A program made the translations under genes and the position numbers. From a virus: a DNA stretch of 64,000 nucleotides. The notes beneath the pieces were generated by a model. That model was not told where the DNA came from. It searched no databases and was given only the letters and a program-made list of their open reading frames with translations. The stretch lies in the IMG/VR virus record IMGVR_UViG_3300004369_000643, positions 1 through 64,000 of that record; one strand, 5' to 3'. Below are positions 54,901 to 62,945 of the stretch, piece by piece (position 1 is the stretch's first letter; the number at the start of each line of letters is the position of its first letter).

Positions 54901-57900
54901 CCGATCTTCGTGAACGCTTTGATTTAGATAGCGAAGATGGTCTTGCTGACGCTATTGAACACTTTGAAGACCTTGCCGATGAGTATGAGGCAGCAGATAT
55001 CATGACTGCTGACTTCTTTGAACGTTTGAACGACGATGAAATTGCGTTCTTCCAAGACGTGTTTGATAGGGCTATAGATAACATTGGGGACAATGAAGAC
55101 GGCGCATTTGATGCGATTGCTCGACGTTTAGAAGATGAACGCTCACGCCGTGATCAATTGAATAGAGAAGATTTCAGTAAGGAAGATTACAATTTAGTTC
55201 TTAAAGAAATGAATGCACATATGAAGCGGTTTGAGGTTGCTGGCGGTGGAATGACCGCTGACTTCTTTGATGCCGTTTCAGATGATGACCTGATTAAGTA
55301 TCGTCGTGCTGTTCGTGATGGTTTAGATGCTGATGCTTTTGATGGTGAAAATCGTGAAGCATTACAGGAACTCTTAGGGCGTATGGACGGAGAGTTTGAT
55401 CGTCGCTTTAAAGGCCCCGGCAAGCGTCCTCGTATTGAGTCAGAAGAAAACAAAATTGAAGATAAGTTTACTTTAGATGGTGATGCCGATCTTGCTGCTG
55501 CTATTAAAGAGTGGGAAAGGCGTGCCGCCGACTTTGAAGTTACTGGTGGTGGAATGACTCAAGATTTAGTTGAGTCACTAAGTAATGAAGAACTTATTTT
55601 CTTTGAAGATGCTCACATCCGCTTAAAGGAGCGTATGGGAGAATTTGATTCTTTCGATCCCGCTGATTTAGATGAGATAATTAATCGCCTTCGTGGTGAG
55701 CGTGAGCGTCGTGGATTTAATTCATGGGGGCAAGGATCAGAGCCTGATCAGCGTTCGCTGATAAATGTCAATAACCGCTTCCCACGAAACGGTTTACCTA
55801 ATCGTGCTTATTGGCGGGATGACAATTATGACGGTGATGATGCTGCTGAGTTAGATCGACGGTTTGGTCGTTACTATGATGGTAACAATATGCTGAATGA
55901 TAGGGGTCGCTCTGTTAATCGCCGTTTGGGTCGTGATAGTGATTCTAATGCACCTGACGTTGCGCCTGATGGCGATAGTCCTGACGATCCAGATAATCTT
56001 AGCAGGTTCTCTGATGATGAACTTAGAGCATTACTTGCTGATGATAATGCTGAATTACCTTTCAATATCCAACGCATTTCTGATGATGACTTAAGGCGTA
56101 TAGAGCAAATTGGTGACGAGTTTGGCTCATCAGAAGAGATTACAGCAACAAACGGAATATTTAGGCGTCCATTAAATAATGTCCGAATTGTTGCGGAGGA
56201 AGTAAATAGGGGGCTGAATGGTGAGCGAGATCCGAACCGTTTAGGTGCAGGTACACCTGATGCGTCTCGGCCTGACATTCCTTCACCGCTTTCCGATAAT
56301 AACTTTAATTCTGGCCGTAGGCTACGTCAGCCTATAAGAGCAATTGATGATGCCGATGATAATCAGTTAAATAACTTGCGTGGCGCTATGCAGCGTGAGT
56401 TTGCAAATTCGTATAACGAGTGGGTTGCTGAGTTAGGGATTGCAGGTGTCGCTTCGGAAGATGTATCGTTTACTAGGATTAAAGAATATATTGACGGTAT
56501 TCAAGATGTTGATAGGCGTCGTCTATTAGAGATGAGATTGGCTGACTTACGAGAGTTGAATGAGGGTGTACGTAAGTTAAATCAGGGTGATGATACTCGT
56601 GAAGTTCTTAGAGATCATTTAGGCAGGATATCGGTTGTTCGTAGAGCGAGCGTTATGAATTTGATTGACAACGACGATGCTAACGTTCCTAATGTTCCTG
56701 ATGAACCATTTGTTGAATCTTTGATTCCTAGTGATAATCCTCTTGAGGGTAGAAGACGGGTACGGGATGCTGGATTAAAGTATGATCAAGAAGGTAATTC
56801 TTTCTTAGCGAACATGGATTTTAATGATCTTGGTCAACTATTTGATGATATAAAAGCGGCAGAGATCGATGGCGAGGTTTTAGCGCCTAGGTTCCGTGAT
56901 ACTGTTAGAGCGGAATATAACTTTAGGCTGAGAACAAATGACGGGGATTACGATGCTTTAGTTGCCCGTTTGGAAGGAATGTCTGACGAAAGCCTAGAAG
57001 AAATGGCTACTCGTGACATAGACTTTAGAGTTATTAGACTACGTGGGGGTAATGACAATGGTAGTCCTCCGAGCCGTGCAGCCTTGGCTCAAGCAGATAG
57101 ATTAATTGAGGCCAAAGAGCGACGTGAGAGAAATCTGCGTGAAAGAATTCCTACAGGCACTATAGATGTTCCTGAAGATGGCAGCATCCGTGATCGGGTT
57201 GGTGCAGTTTTGGGTGAGGGTGCTGTTGATATGGATGACAGAGCAGCAGAAGCCTTCTTACGCAGCCTGTCTTTTGAAGAATTTACACGTTTGTTGGAAC
57301 GTAAAATGAATATGATGCCAGCATTTGATGATATAGACGACGAAGATTATATCGTTCTTTCTCAGATTGGGCAGCGTATAACTCGTGAAAAAGATAGGCG
57401 AGAGCACGTTCGAAGGTTCCAGTTAGACGTACCAATAAGCCAGCGTTCAAACGAGGCTTTAGATAAGTATGAAACCTATTTTAATGAGTTGCTTGGTAGG
57501 CTTCCTGACGGTAACGCAAATTTTGAGCGGGTGCGAGACGAGATTCGTCGTGAGAAGCGAGCGAGAATTTTTGCACAGTCACCTAGCGTTATTGATTTAG
57601 AAGATGAGGGTAGTTCATTAGTAGATGCGTTCGTACCTGATGCGCCGGGTTCTGGAGATATCGAAGACCTTGAGAAGTTCTTTGCTAATCGTGCGCTTCA
57701 CGACGTTATGTCTACTCGTGATATGTTGAGAGTAAGAGATAGGATTCAGAATAGCCCTAATCTTACTCAAGATGAGTCTACGGCCTTGTTGCGTACTTGG
57801 GATGATCGTATGCGTAACAGAGGTTTGAATTTTGAAAGAAATCTGCCTATAGATCAGCGGTCGGCTGATGCGCTACAACGGCATATAGACTTTTTGAATA

Positions 57901-60377
57901 CACGAATGGAAATCCGTGATGCAGATGGTAACAGGGATATTGCGGTGGTGCAGGCATATGAAAATGCTATTTCTCTTTTAAGTAAACAGCGTGATATTCG
58001 TATCGCTGCTGATGAGGTAGCGGCTGCTGTCGATGCTAATCCTAGTTTGTCTGATAGGTGGCGTAATGTCGCTAAATGGAATTTCTTGAAGGCTCGTCGT
58101 ATGCGTCAGCAGAAACGTGAACAGAAAATTCGTGAGATTGCAGAAAGACGTTATGCTAATCGGCGTTCACCTTGGAATATAGGCGGATTAGATGGCTTAA
58201 GCAACATGTCTGATTCACAGGTTAGGGCACGGATTAGAGATACATATTTGGTTGGAAGTTCGACTGATACTGGTACGGTAACAATTAATGGTGAAGTTTT
58301 TACAAAGCGTATAACTCCAACTAACTCAAGGATCGAAGTTAATCGTTCGGCTAATGGTAGAATTTACAAAATAGATTTCAGCGCACATATGAAGTTTGAG
58401 TTAGTAGATTCTAACGGGAATGTAGTCAAGAGTGAGACTCACCGATCAGCAGAGGGTTGGACTAGAGGTAGAATAGAGAGAAGCATTACTTATGATAGTA
58501 ACGGTGTTGGCACTGTTGAACACAAGTTTTTAGGTCTTGATAGGGTCATGTCTTATAATGGGCAGGACGTTCCGTTTAAAGGCGGGGGATATACTGACGA
58601 GTTGTTTAATAACAACTTGCTTTTCTACAGAAACATGGGTATAGAAAAGGTTAGCGTTTCTGCTGCTAGCGATGGTAACATTGTTTGGCCTCGTATTGGA
58701 TTTAGAGAATACGACGGGAACAAAATCAAACGACTTAACACTAAAATGCTTGTAGTTTTAGAAGACTATAGGGGTTATAAGAGGGCTAAAGAAACAGGAG
58801 TTCCGCCAACAGCAGAGCAAATTGCGGCTAAAGCCCTCGTTCAAGATGACGTTAGGATGGCAAGATTAGATGCCATGTTGGAGCCACATAGGCTCAACCC
58901 GCAAGACGTTGATGCTCTGCCGGGGTACCACGATTTCTTATTGGCTCTTGACGGTGAAAATCGTAGAAACTCTGTAGCCTTCCAGTTACTTAGAGGAAGT
59001 AACCGAAATTTGCGCCTTGCTAAAGGCGGAGAAGGGATCTCTGGATTAGATGAGGGTATGCTTGATGAGTTGTTTGCAGATGATCCCGATTTGGAGAATA
59101 GAGAAATTGCTAATCCGTTTGGGGGTATGAACTTTAGTAGTGGTGTTTGGGATATTAGCGATATTTTGGGTGATGCTGGTGGTGATCCTCGTCGGGTTAA
59201 CAGTAATTTAATTGATCCATATGATGGCCCTGTTGATTCTGCTGTAAGCGCCCCTCGTCAAACGGTTGGCCCACTTTCACAGAAGATGAATCCAGAAGTT
59301 GGTAGAGACGTTCAACGCCCAGTTAATGGTGTTCCTGTAGGAACAAACAATATTAGCAATTCAAATGATGCTGTAGATTATTTGAATGGTGGTGGAGATG
59401 TTTCTGGGGTTCCTGACGAATTTGTAAATCAGGCGATTATAGGTTTGTCTGATTTACTTTCTGACGCTAATCGTTTAGGCGATATAAGGTTTAGAAACAT
59501 TAAACCTAGCGATGCTAACGGCATTAATGACGGTTTAGATTTTAATGGTGCACAAATTTTAGAAGACACAGTAACTGGTCAAGTTTTTGTAATCAAGTAC
59601 AATCAGGGTCGGGGTTACGGTCATGATGAGGCTGCAAACGAACTTGTTGGTCGTGCCATCATGATTCGTATGGGCTTCGCTCAAGGCCAAGTCAGACTTG
59701 ATGGGCCGGGCGATCCGAATGAAAGCCGACCTGCACGTGGTTTGGTTGGTGAAGCGTTGCATAACTATCTGCCTGAAGGAGTTAACCGTTCAGATATAAG
59801 TATGGGTAATAGTGGGGCGGACATATATCTTAATGATGCTGCCGAGTTGGACGATATGACACACCTTATGCTGGGAGATGCTTTACTTTTCAATACCGAT
59901 AGACATTCCAAAAACTGGCTGCAGTACACTGATCCGAATACTGGTAAAATTAGAATTGTACCAATTGACATGGGTCTAGGTTTACGAGGCAGATCCGCAA
60001 ATGGTGATGATTTAAGGGCTGAAGGGCTAGACGCTCCTAACCAAATTGCCAAGTGGGCATTGTCAGGCAAGGGCGGCAGTCATAGTCTTAATGGTGTTCA
60101 GAAAGCACTTAAGATGCTTGCTACAGATGCGGATAAAAGGCGAGAAATTGCAGCATCGTTTGATCGTGCAATAGCAAGAATGCGTGCTGCTCACCAGCAA
60201 GAAGACATTACTGGTGTATTGGAGACCATTGGGCGTGAACATGGGAATTTGGATAGCGATGGGTGGAAGCGAGCGCAGGCCATGTTTTTAGAAAGATATG
60301 GATGGTTAATGGAATCATCTGTTAATGGGGATCAACTTGTCAGATTGATTATAGACGCAAGGCCACCGAGATCATAA
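51987..60377 (+). CDS. Giant 2796-aa head-region protein with C-terminal kinase-like domain
   Basis: ATG 51987 (MTIEFKAPEIGPNADAL). Parts: a basic stretch near 85-115; two RCPPG...GG.F...CG modules (about 243 and 611); PRIP/DNDQ repeats near 830-870; four tandem 85-residue units (about 890-1243) with the core (V/T)AGGGMTADF; long acidic helical repeats; and a C-terminal kinase-like fold with Lys in VFVIKYNQG (about 2535), Glu in HDEAANEL, NTDRHSKNW (about 2636) and PIDMGLGL (about 2659). Lys, DxxxxN and DxG-like Asp suggest an active HipA- or PI3K/4K-like enzyme. Position between protease and capsid suggests a virion component. Confidence 0.8.
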   Translation: MTIEFKAPEIGPNADALTSLTRGRGPRRGNLEDLLKYWRPIMKKPGGFRRCVVILMDKPQFGGKPQRICAWLHHELTGKWPNEGKGKKGSRSRKKRRGRSVTRRVRSAGKKSLMGMSPLTEVTSLRMAIRESREFGGILVQPIAGRQNAVEMKAAMFLRHSESLPLFAGNDVKRVGTVGSSSGLGQAAQAAGSIILPGDLSDIRSPIRSQIYETLTPGGGGSIRRPSARRLLRGTGRGARNKFRCPPGFEKGGTFTNSEFSTCGAQILGIASSGPGSPTAEANNRLSRLANTAGLVNEIGDLRKNTNAVDIIRAAQIPAAPKKGSPTRAQTSIDLVLSRYTEEDFPTKVVRRDGVILEPVVSVEALGRLNEFDDMADGSLIEKYEAGQIGAATVPAFSAGLRNVFVSVPDAGAVKISRVGGEISDQERAGLLRSFSAGISRSADLPDPSAAVRSWADGSDGRFTVEFGAITDNGFSVQDDKNELIMVSTAGGKSQTVPRWVYETFLSRSAPRRAKDAPIFEIVSDESPLEKSVSPFYFSKKSVTPTSDLSDVLDAQDYYLSINSKVKAFSYLTEVEVKAPRRGGLGRRLGRGGRAVGGRSRAVFDGASGRYRCPPGTRYGGRFSDQFGRNCGYSLPRGVVNNLVDFGMRVEDAMERRRTRRGVDTTPGDGRTNLKPETVTLFDDAIGRVEAATGDLSRVFEKTEGAQGGTLGRTIGEARRDVDLTPEERELLEGEALADALENLRDVLNNEDLNNANIDEIRKAYKAVEKAANIEAGRLTDNPPRTPDQRTLSQKILDFLKEVLFRLLGIWNEDDERRRIGGGVDTRPGDGDADVPGSRPRVPGGGQSRPRIPVDNDQGRPRIPLDNDQRRPRIPLSLDDAVRSDSDDRDSLEAILNEFRDRAEEYEVAGGGMTADFVESLDDKDLDRYTQAFEDAARLLADDPAFDDINDALNRLRGERDRRDRQRSLVNADLRERFDLDSEDGLADAIEHFEDLADEYEAADIMTADFFERLNDDEIAFFQDVFDRAIDNIGDNEDGAFDAIARRLEDERSRRDQLNREDFSKEDYNLVLKEMNAHMKRFEVAGGGMTADFFDAVSDDDLIKYRRAVRDGLDADAFDGENREALQELLGRMDGEFDRRFKGPGKRPRIESEENKIEDKFTLDGDADLAAAIKEWERRAADFEVTGGGMTQDLVESLSNEELIFFEDAHIRLKERMGEFDSFDPADLDEIINRLRGERERRGFNSWGQGSEPDQRSLINVNNRFPRNGLPNRAYWRDDNYDGDDAAELDRRFGRYYDGNNMLNDRGRSVNRRLGRDSDSNAPDVAPDGDSPDDPDNLSRFSDDELRALLADDNAELPFNIQRISDDDLRRIEQIGDEFGSSEEITATNGIFRRPLNNVRIVAEEVNRGLNGERDPNRLGAGTPDASRPDIPSPLSDNNFNSGRRLRQPIRAIDDADDNQLNNLRGAMQREFANSYNEWVAELGIAGVASEDVSFTRIKEYIDGIQDVDRRRLLEMRLADLRELNEGVRKLNQGDDTREVLRDHLGRISVVRRASVMNLIDNDDANVPNVPDEPFVESLIPSDNPLEGRRRVRDAGLKYDQEGNSFLANMDFNDLGQLFDDIKAAEIDGEVLAPRFRDTVRAEYNFRLRTNDGDYDALVARLEGMSDESLEEMATRDIDFRVIRLRGGNDNGSPPSRAALAQADRLIEAKERRERNLRERIPTGTIDVPEDGSIRDRVGAVLGEGAVDMDDRAAEAFLRSLSFEEFTRLLERKMNMMPAFDDIDDEDYIVLSQIGQRITREKDRREHVRRFQLDVPISQRSNEALDKYETYFNELLGRLPDGNANFERVRDEIRREKRARIFAQSPSVIDLEDEGSSLVDAFVPDAPGSGDIEDLEKFFANRALHDVMSTRDMLRVRDRIQNSPNLTQDESTALLRTWDDRMRNRGLNFERNLPIDQRSADALQRHIDFLNTRMEIRDADGNRDIAVVQAYENAISLLSKQRDIRIAADEVAAAVDANPSLSDRWRNVAKWNFLKARRMRQQKREQKIREIAERRYANRRSPWNIGGLDGLSNMSDSQVRARIRDTYLVGSSTDTGTVTINGEVFTKRITPTNSRIEVNRSANGRIYKIDFSAHMKFELVDSNGNVVKSETHRSAEGWTRGRIERSITYDSNGVGTVEHKFLGLDRVMSYNGQDVPFKGGGYTDELFNNNLLFYRNMGIEKVSVSAASDGNIVWPRIGFREYDGNKIKRLNTKMLVVLEDYRGYKRAKETGVPPTAEQIAAKALVQDDVRMARLDAMLEPHRLNPQDVDALPGYHDFLLALDGENRRNSVAFQLLRGSNRNLRLAKGGEGISGLDEGMLDELFADDPDLENREIANPFGGMNFSSGVWDISDILGDAGGDPRRVNSNLIDPYDGPVDSAVSAPRQTVGPLSQKMNPEVGRDVQRPVNGVPVGTNNISNSNDAVDYLNGGGDVSGVPDEFVNQAIIGLSDLLSDANRLGDIRFRNIKPSDANGINDGLDFNGAQILEDTVTGQVFVIKYNQGRGYGHDEAANELVGRAIMIRMGFAQGQVRLDGPGDPNESRPARGLVGEALHNYLPEGVNRSDISMGNSGADIYLNDAAELDDMTHLMLGDALLFNTDRHSKNWLQYTDPNTGKIRIVPIDMGLGLRGRSANGDDLRAEGLDAPNQIAKWALSGKGGSHSLNGVQKALKMLATDADKRREIAASFDRAIARMRAAHQQEDITGVLETIGREHGNLDSDGWKRAQAMFLERYGWLMESSVNGDQLVRLIIDARPPRS

Positions 60378-60379
60378 TT

Positions 60380-60408
60380 TTGCTATTTTTGTAAGATTGG
60401 GGTAGACT
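60380..60408 (+). promoter_or_regulatory. Leaderless-type promoter
   Basis: TTGCTA (60380-60385), 17 bp, TAGACT (60403-60408), 6 nt, ATG 60415. Confidence 0.65.
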
Positions 60409-60414
60409 AGGGAC

Positions 60415-60648
60415 ATGAAAAAATTTGAATTTTATGACATACAGGGAAAACTTGCAGGTATCGTTACTGAAAACGAAGATGGTTTAGTTGCTGAAAGTGC
60501 TGGTGACCCAGAGTTTAAAGAGTTTATTGAAGGGATGGCTGAGTTAGAGGAGGCCAAAACTGTACGTGAAGTAGTTAAGTCAGGTTTTTCGTACATGAGT
60601 ATTGTGGAAGTACCAGTAACTGATGCGCCCACTGGAGAAGCATTATGA
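60415..60648 (+). CDS. Hypothetical protein, 77 aa
   Basis: ATG 60415 (MKKFEFYDIQGKLAGIV) 6 nt after TAGACT; the AGGGAC between could act as SD. Acidic alpha/beta protein. Overlaps the next gene (ATGA). Unknown. Confidence 0.65.
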   Translation: MKKFEFYDIQGKLAGIVTENEDGLVAESAGDPEFKEFIEGMAELEEAKTVREVVKSGFSYMSIVEVPVTDAPTGEAL

Positions 60649-61250
60649 AATATTACATTCTGACTAATAATGCTACCATGCTATTGAGGGTTGCTGCCCC
60701 TAACTCTGGAGAGTTCATTGTTAAGCGTGGCTATGAAAAAGATGCAGACGCCGTTAAACTAGAGTTAGATGTTAGGGCTACGAATAATCCTGATGTTGAT
60801 GTGTATGCGCCCACGATGATTAGGAAACGGTTCCCTAACACTATTGAGGTTGATTCAGCAAAGTTTGAAGATGCTATTAAAAAGGTAGAACAGTTTAATG
60901 CCGAGTACGACGATAATGTTGCTGAGTTAGAAGCCATGTCTCTAGAGGATTTAAAAACATATATTTCTACGGCTCCTGCACGAATGCCAAAGTTAATCAA
61001 CTACGCTCAAATAAATAAGTTGTGGCAAGTTTTGTATTCGACTAGTGAGTCAGGCTTTATGTCTATTGAAGAGGGCGAACGTAACGATGATGAGGTTAAG
61101 GAAGATATTCATGCTTTGTACACCATTATTAAAGATGCAGAAATTACAAACGATAATACTATGATTAAGAATGTTTTAAAGTTGGGGGAGAATATCACCC
61201 CGGAGGCTTTAGGTATTAGTTTTGTGGAGGAGCCAACTGATAATGGCTAA
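60645..61250 (+). CDS. Hypothetical head-region protein, 201 aa
   Basis: ATG 60645 (MKYYILTNNATMLLRVA) in ATGA overlap. Beta N-terminus, then coiled-coil-like helices (VEQFNAEYDDNVAELEAMSL) and an acidic end. Could be a head decoration or completion protein; no motif proves it. Confidence 0.6.
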   Translation: MKYYILTNNATMLLRVAAPNSGEFIVKRGYEKDADAVKLELDVRATNNPDVDVYAPTMIRKRFPNTIEVDSAKFEDAIKKVEQFNAEYDDNVAELEAMSLEDLKTYISTAPARMPKLINYAQINKLWQVLYSTSESGFMSIEEGERNDDEVKEDIHALYTIIKDAEITNDNTMIKNVLKLGENITPEALGISFVEEPTDNG

Positions 61251-62757
61251 AGATCCACTTGCTGACCAGACTGTACCTACAAGAGAAATGGCTGAAAACC
61301 TTTCTAAAATTTTAGGTTGTTCGGGCGCTCACCGTGTTGGTGATGACGCTTGGGGGCCTTGCGAGTCTGCTGAAGATTTGCAGCAACTGATCAAGTTGGG
61401 TAATCCTGCATTCAGGGAGTGGAAAGAACAGCAAGGTAAGAAAAACGGCAGTAGGGAGATGCTTCGCTTGAAGGCGGCTAAAGGTAAAAGTGTTTTTTCT
61501 TCTAGGTCTGAAGCAGAGATGGCGGCTATCCGTTTAGGTTGTTCTGGCGCTCATCAAACTTCTCAGGGTAAGTGGGCACCTTGTGGTACACCTGAAGAGC
61601 ATAATGCTGTTCATGGTAATGGTGCTAATGGTTCGGCTAGGGTTATCCGTGCTCAACGACCTGCCCGTAGAGTAGTGACCAATGAACGTCGATGGGAAAA
61701 TCTCCGTGAACGTGGCCCTCGTGGTATTGAGACACTTCCCGGTGGCGGGCTAGTTTCAGGTAAGGCTGGTGTTTCAGATTCGTTCAAGCCCACTTCCGGT
61801 ATGATTTCGGAAGCCAAAAAGGGTTTAGAGTGGCGTAAAGAGTTTGGGCGTGGCGGTACGATGGTAGGGGTTGCCCGTGCTAGAGATATCGCTAATGGAA
61901 AGAATCTGCCTTACAGAACAGTTAAGAGAGTTAAAGCATTTTTTGATAGGCACCAGAGCGATTCTAAGGCTGAAGGCTACCGTCCGGGTGAAAAAGGTTT
62001 CCCTTCTAATGGTCGAATTGCTTGGGCATTGTGGGGCGGAGATGCTGGATACACTTGGGCGAAGTCAATTGTTCGCCGTGTAGAAGGCGGGGAAAAGGCT
62101 AATTTTGACACTATCGAAGAGAAACGTTTCTATACCGATAAACGTCGCCAAGAGTATGCCAAACGAGGTTGGGCATTACCTGACGGCTCTTACCCAATTA
62201 GAGATGTTGGTGATTTGCGGAATGCAATACAAGCCTATGGTTTAGGTAAAAATAGGGAAGCGGCCAAGCGCCATATCATGAAGCGTGCCCGTGCTCTAGG
62301 TAAGACTGATTTGATTCCAGATAACTGGAAGGTGCGTGGAAAGGCTGCTAGACGTTACGGCCCTAATGATCCTAAAACTCCTGCTAAGCCGTCAGAGCGG
62401 ATAACCGGTTCAAGTAGAAATAAGCCGGGGTCTGCTTCAAATACTCGTGGTAAGATTGAGTTATCGGTGGCAGTAGAGAAGTCTCTAAAAGAGAAGGTCA
62501 AGGAACACAACGAGAAGATGGAGAAACGTAATAAAGATAGCCGTAAGGTTACTTTAGGTATGCTTAAGTCTGTTTGGCGTAGAGGTGCTGGTGCATTCTC
62601 CCAGACGCATCGCCCCAAGATGACTAGACAGCAGTGGGCTATGGGTCGTGTCAATGCTTTCCTTAAGTTAACGTCTAGCGGAAAGCCATCAAATCCTAAG
62701 TACACAACCGATAACGATTTGCTTCCTAAAGGTCATCCACGGTCTACCCGTAAGTAG
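61243..62757 (+). CDS. Modular basic head-region protein, 504 aa
   Basis: ATG 61243 (MAKDPLADQTVPTREMA) after GGAGGAGCC, overlapping the previous gene. Two mini-modules LGCSGAHRVGDDAWGPC (about 24) and LGCSGAHQTSQGKWAPC (about 98); a central domain with AKKGLEWRKEFGRGGTMVGV and an ALWGGDAG turn; a DUF6582-like unit (ALPDGSYPI ... RHIMKRARAL, about 310-355); and a C-terminal FSQTHRPKMTRQQWAMGRVN segment. It shares modules with the protease extension and the 600-aa protein. Just upstream of the major capsid gene. Confidence 0.65.
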   Translation: MAKDPLADQTVPTREMAENLSKILGCSGAHRVGDDAWGPCESAEDLQQLIKLGNPAFREWKEQQGKKNGSREMLRLKAAKGKSVFSSRSEAEMAAIRLGCSGAHQTSQGKWAPCGTPEEHNAVHGNGANGSARVIRAQRPARRVVTNERRWENLRERGPRGIETLPGGGLVSGKAGVSDSFKPTSGMISEAKKGLEWRKEFGRGGTMVGVARARDIANGKNLPYRTVKRVKAFFDRHQSDSKAEGYRPGEKGFPSNGRIAWALWGGDAGYTWAKSIVRRVEGGEKANFDTIEEKRFYTDKRRQEYAKRGWALPDGSYPIRDVGDLRNAIQAYGLGKNREAAKRHIMKRARALGKTDLIPDNWKVRGKAARRYGPNDPKTPAKPSERITGSSRNKPGSASNTRGKIELSVAVEKSLKEKVKEHNEKMEKRNKDSRKVTLGMLKSVWRRGAGAFSQTHRPKMTRQQWAMGRVNAFLKLTSSGKPSNPKYTTDNDLLPKGHPRSTRK

Positions 62758-62945
62758 TATCGCTGGATTTGAGTTTAGGCTATACGCTAGAATAGTAGTA
62801 TTGCCTGTTGCAAGAGAATATTGGGAAAGTTCCCGTGAACCCCTTTACGTAGGTGATAGCATAATACTTGACTGGTGTCACCAGATTGTTGGGTCGCCTG
62901 TCATTAAAGTAAACATGTTAAACTCAAACCTTAAGGAGACTAAAC
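62758..62945. other. Capsid-gene leader
   Basis: 188 bp without a gene. Holds small hairpins (GGGAA...TTCCC near 62822-62834; GGTGTCACC near 62875) and an SD AAGGAG at the end. No confident promoter. Confidence 0.4.
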
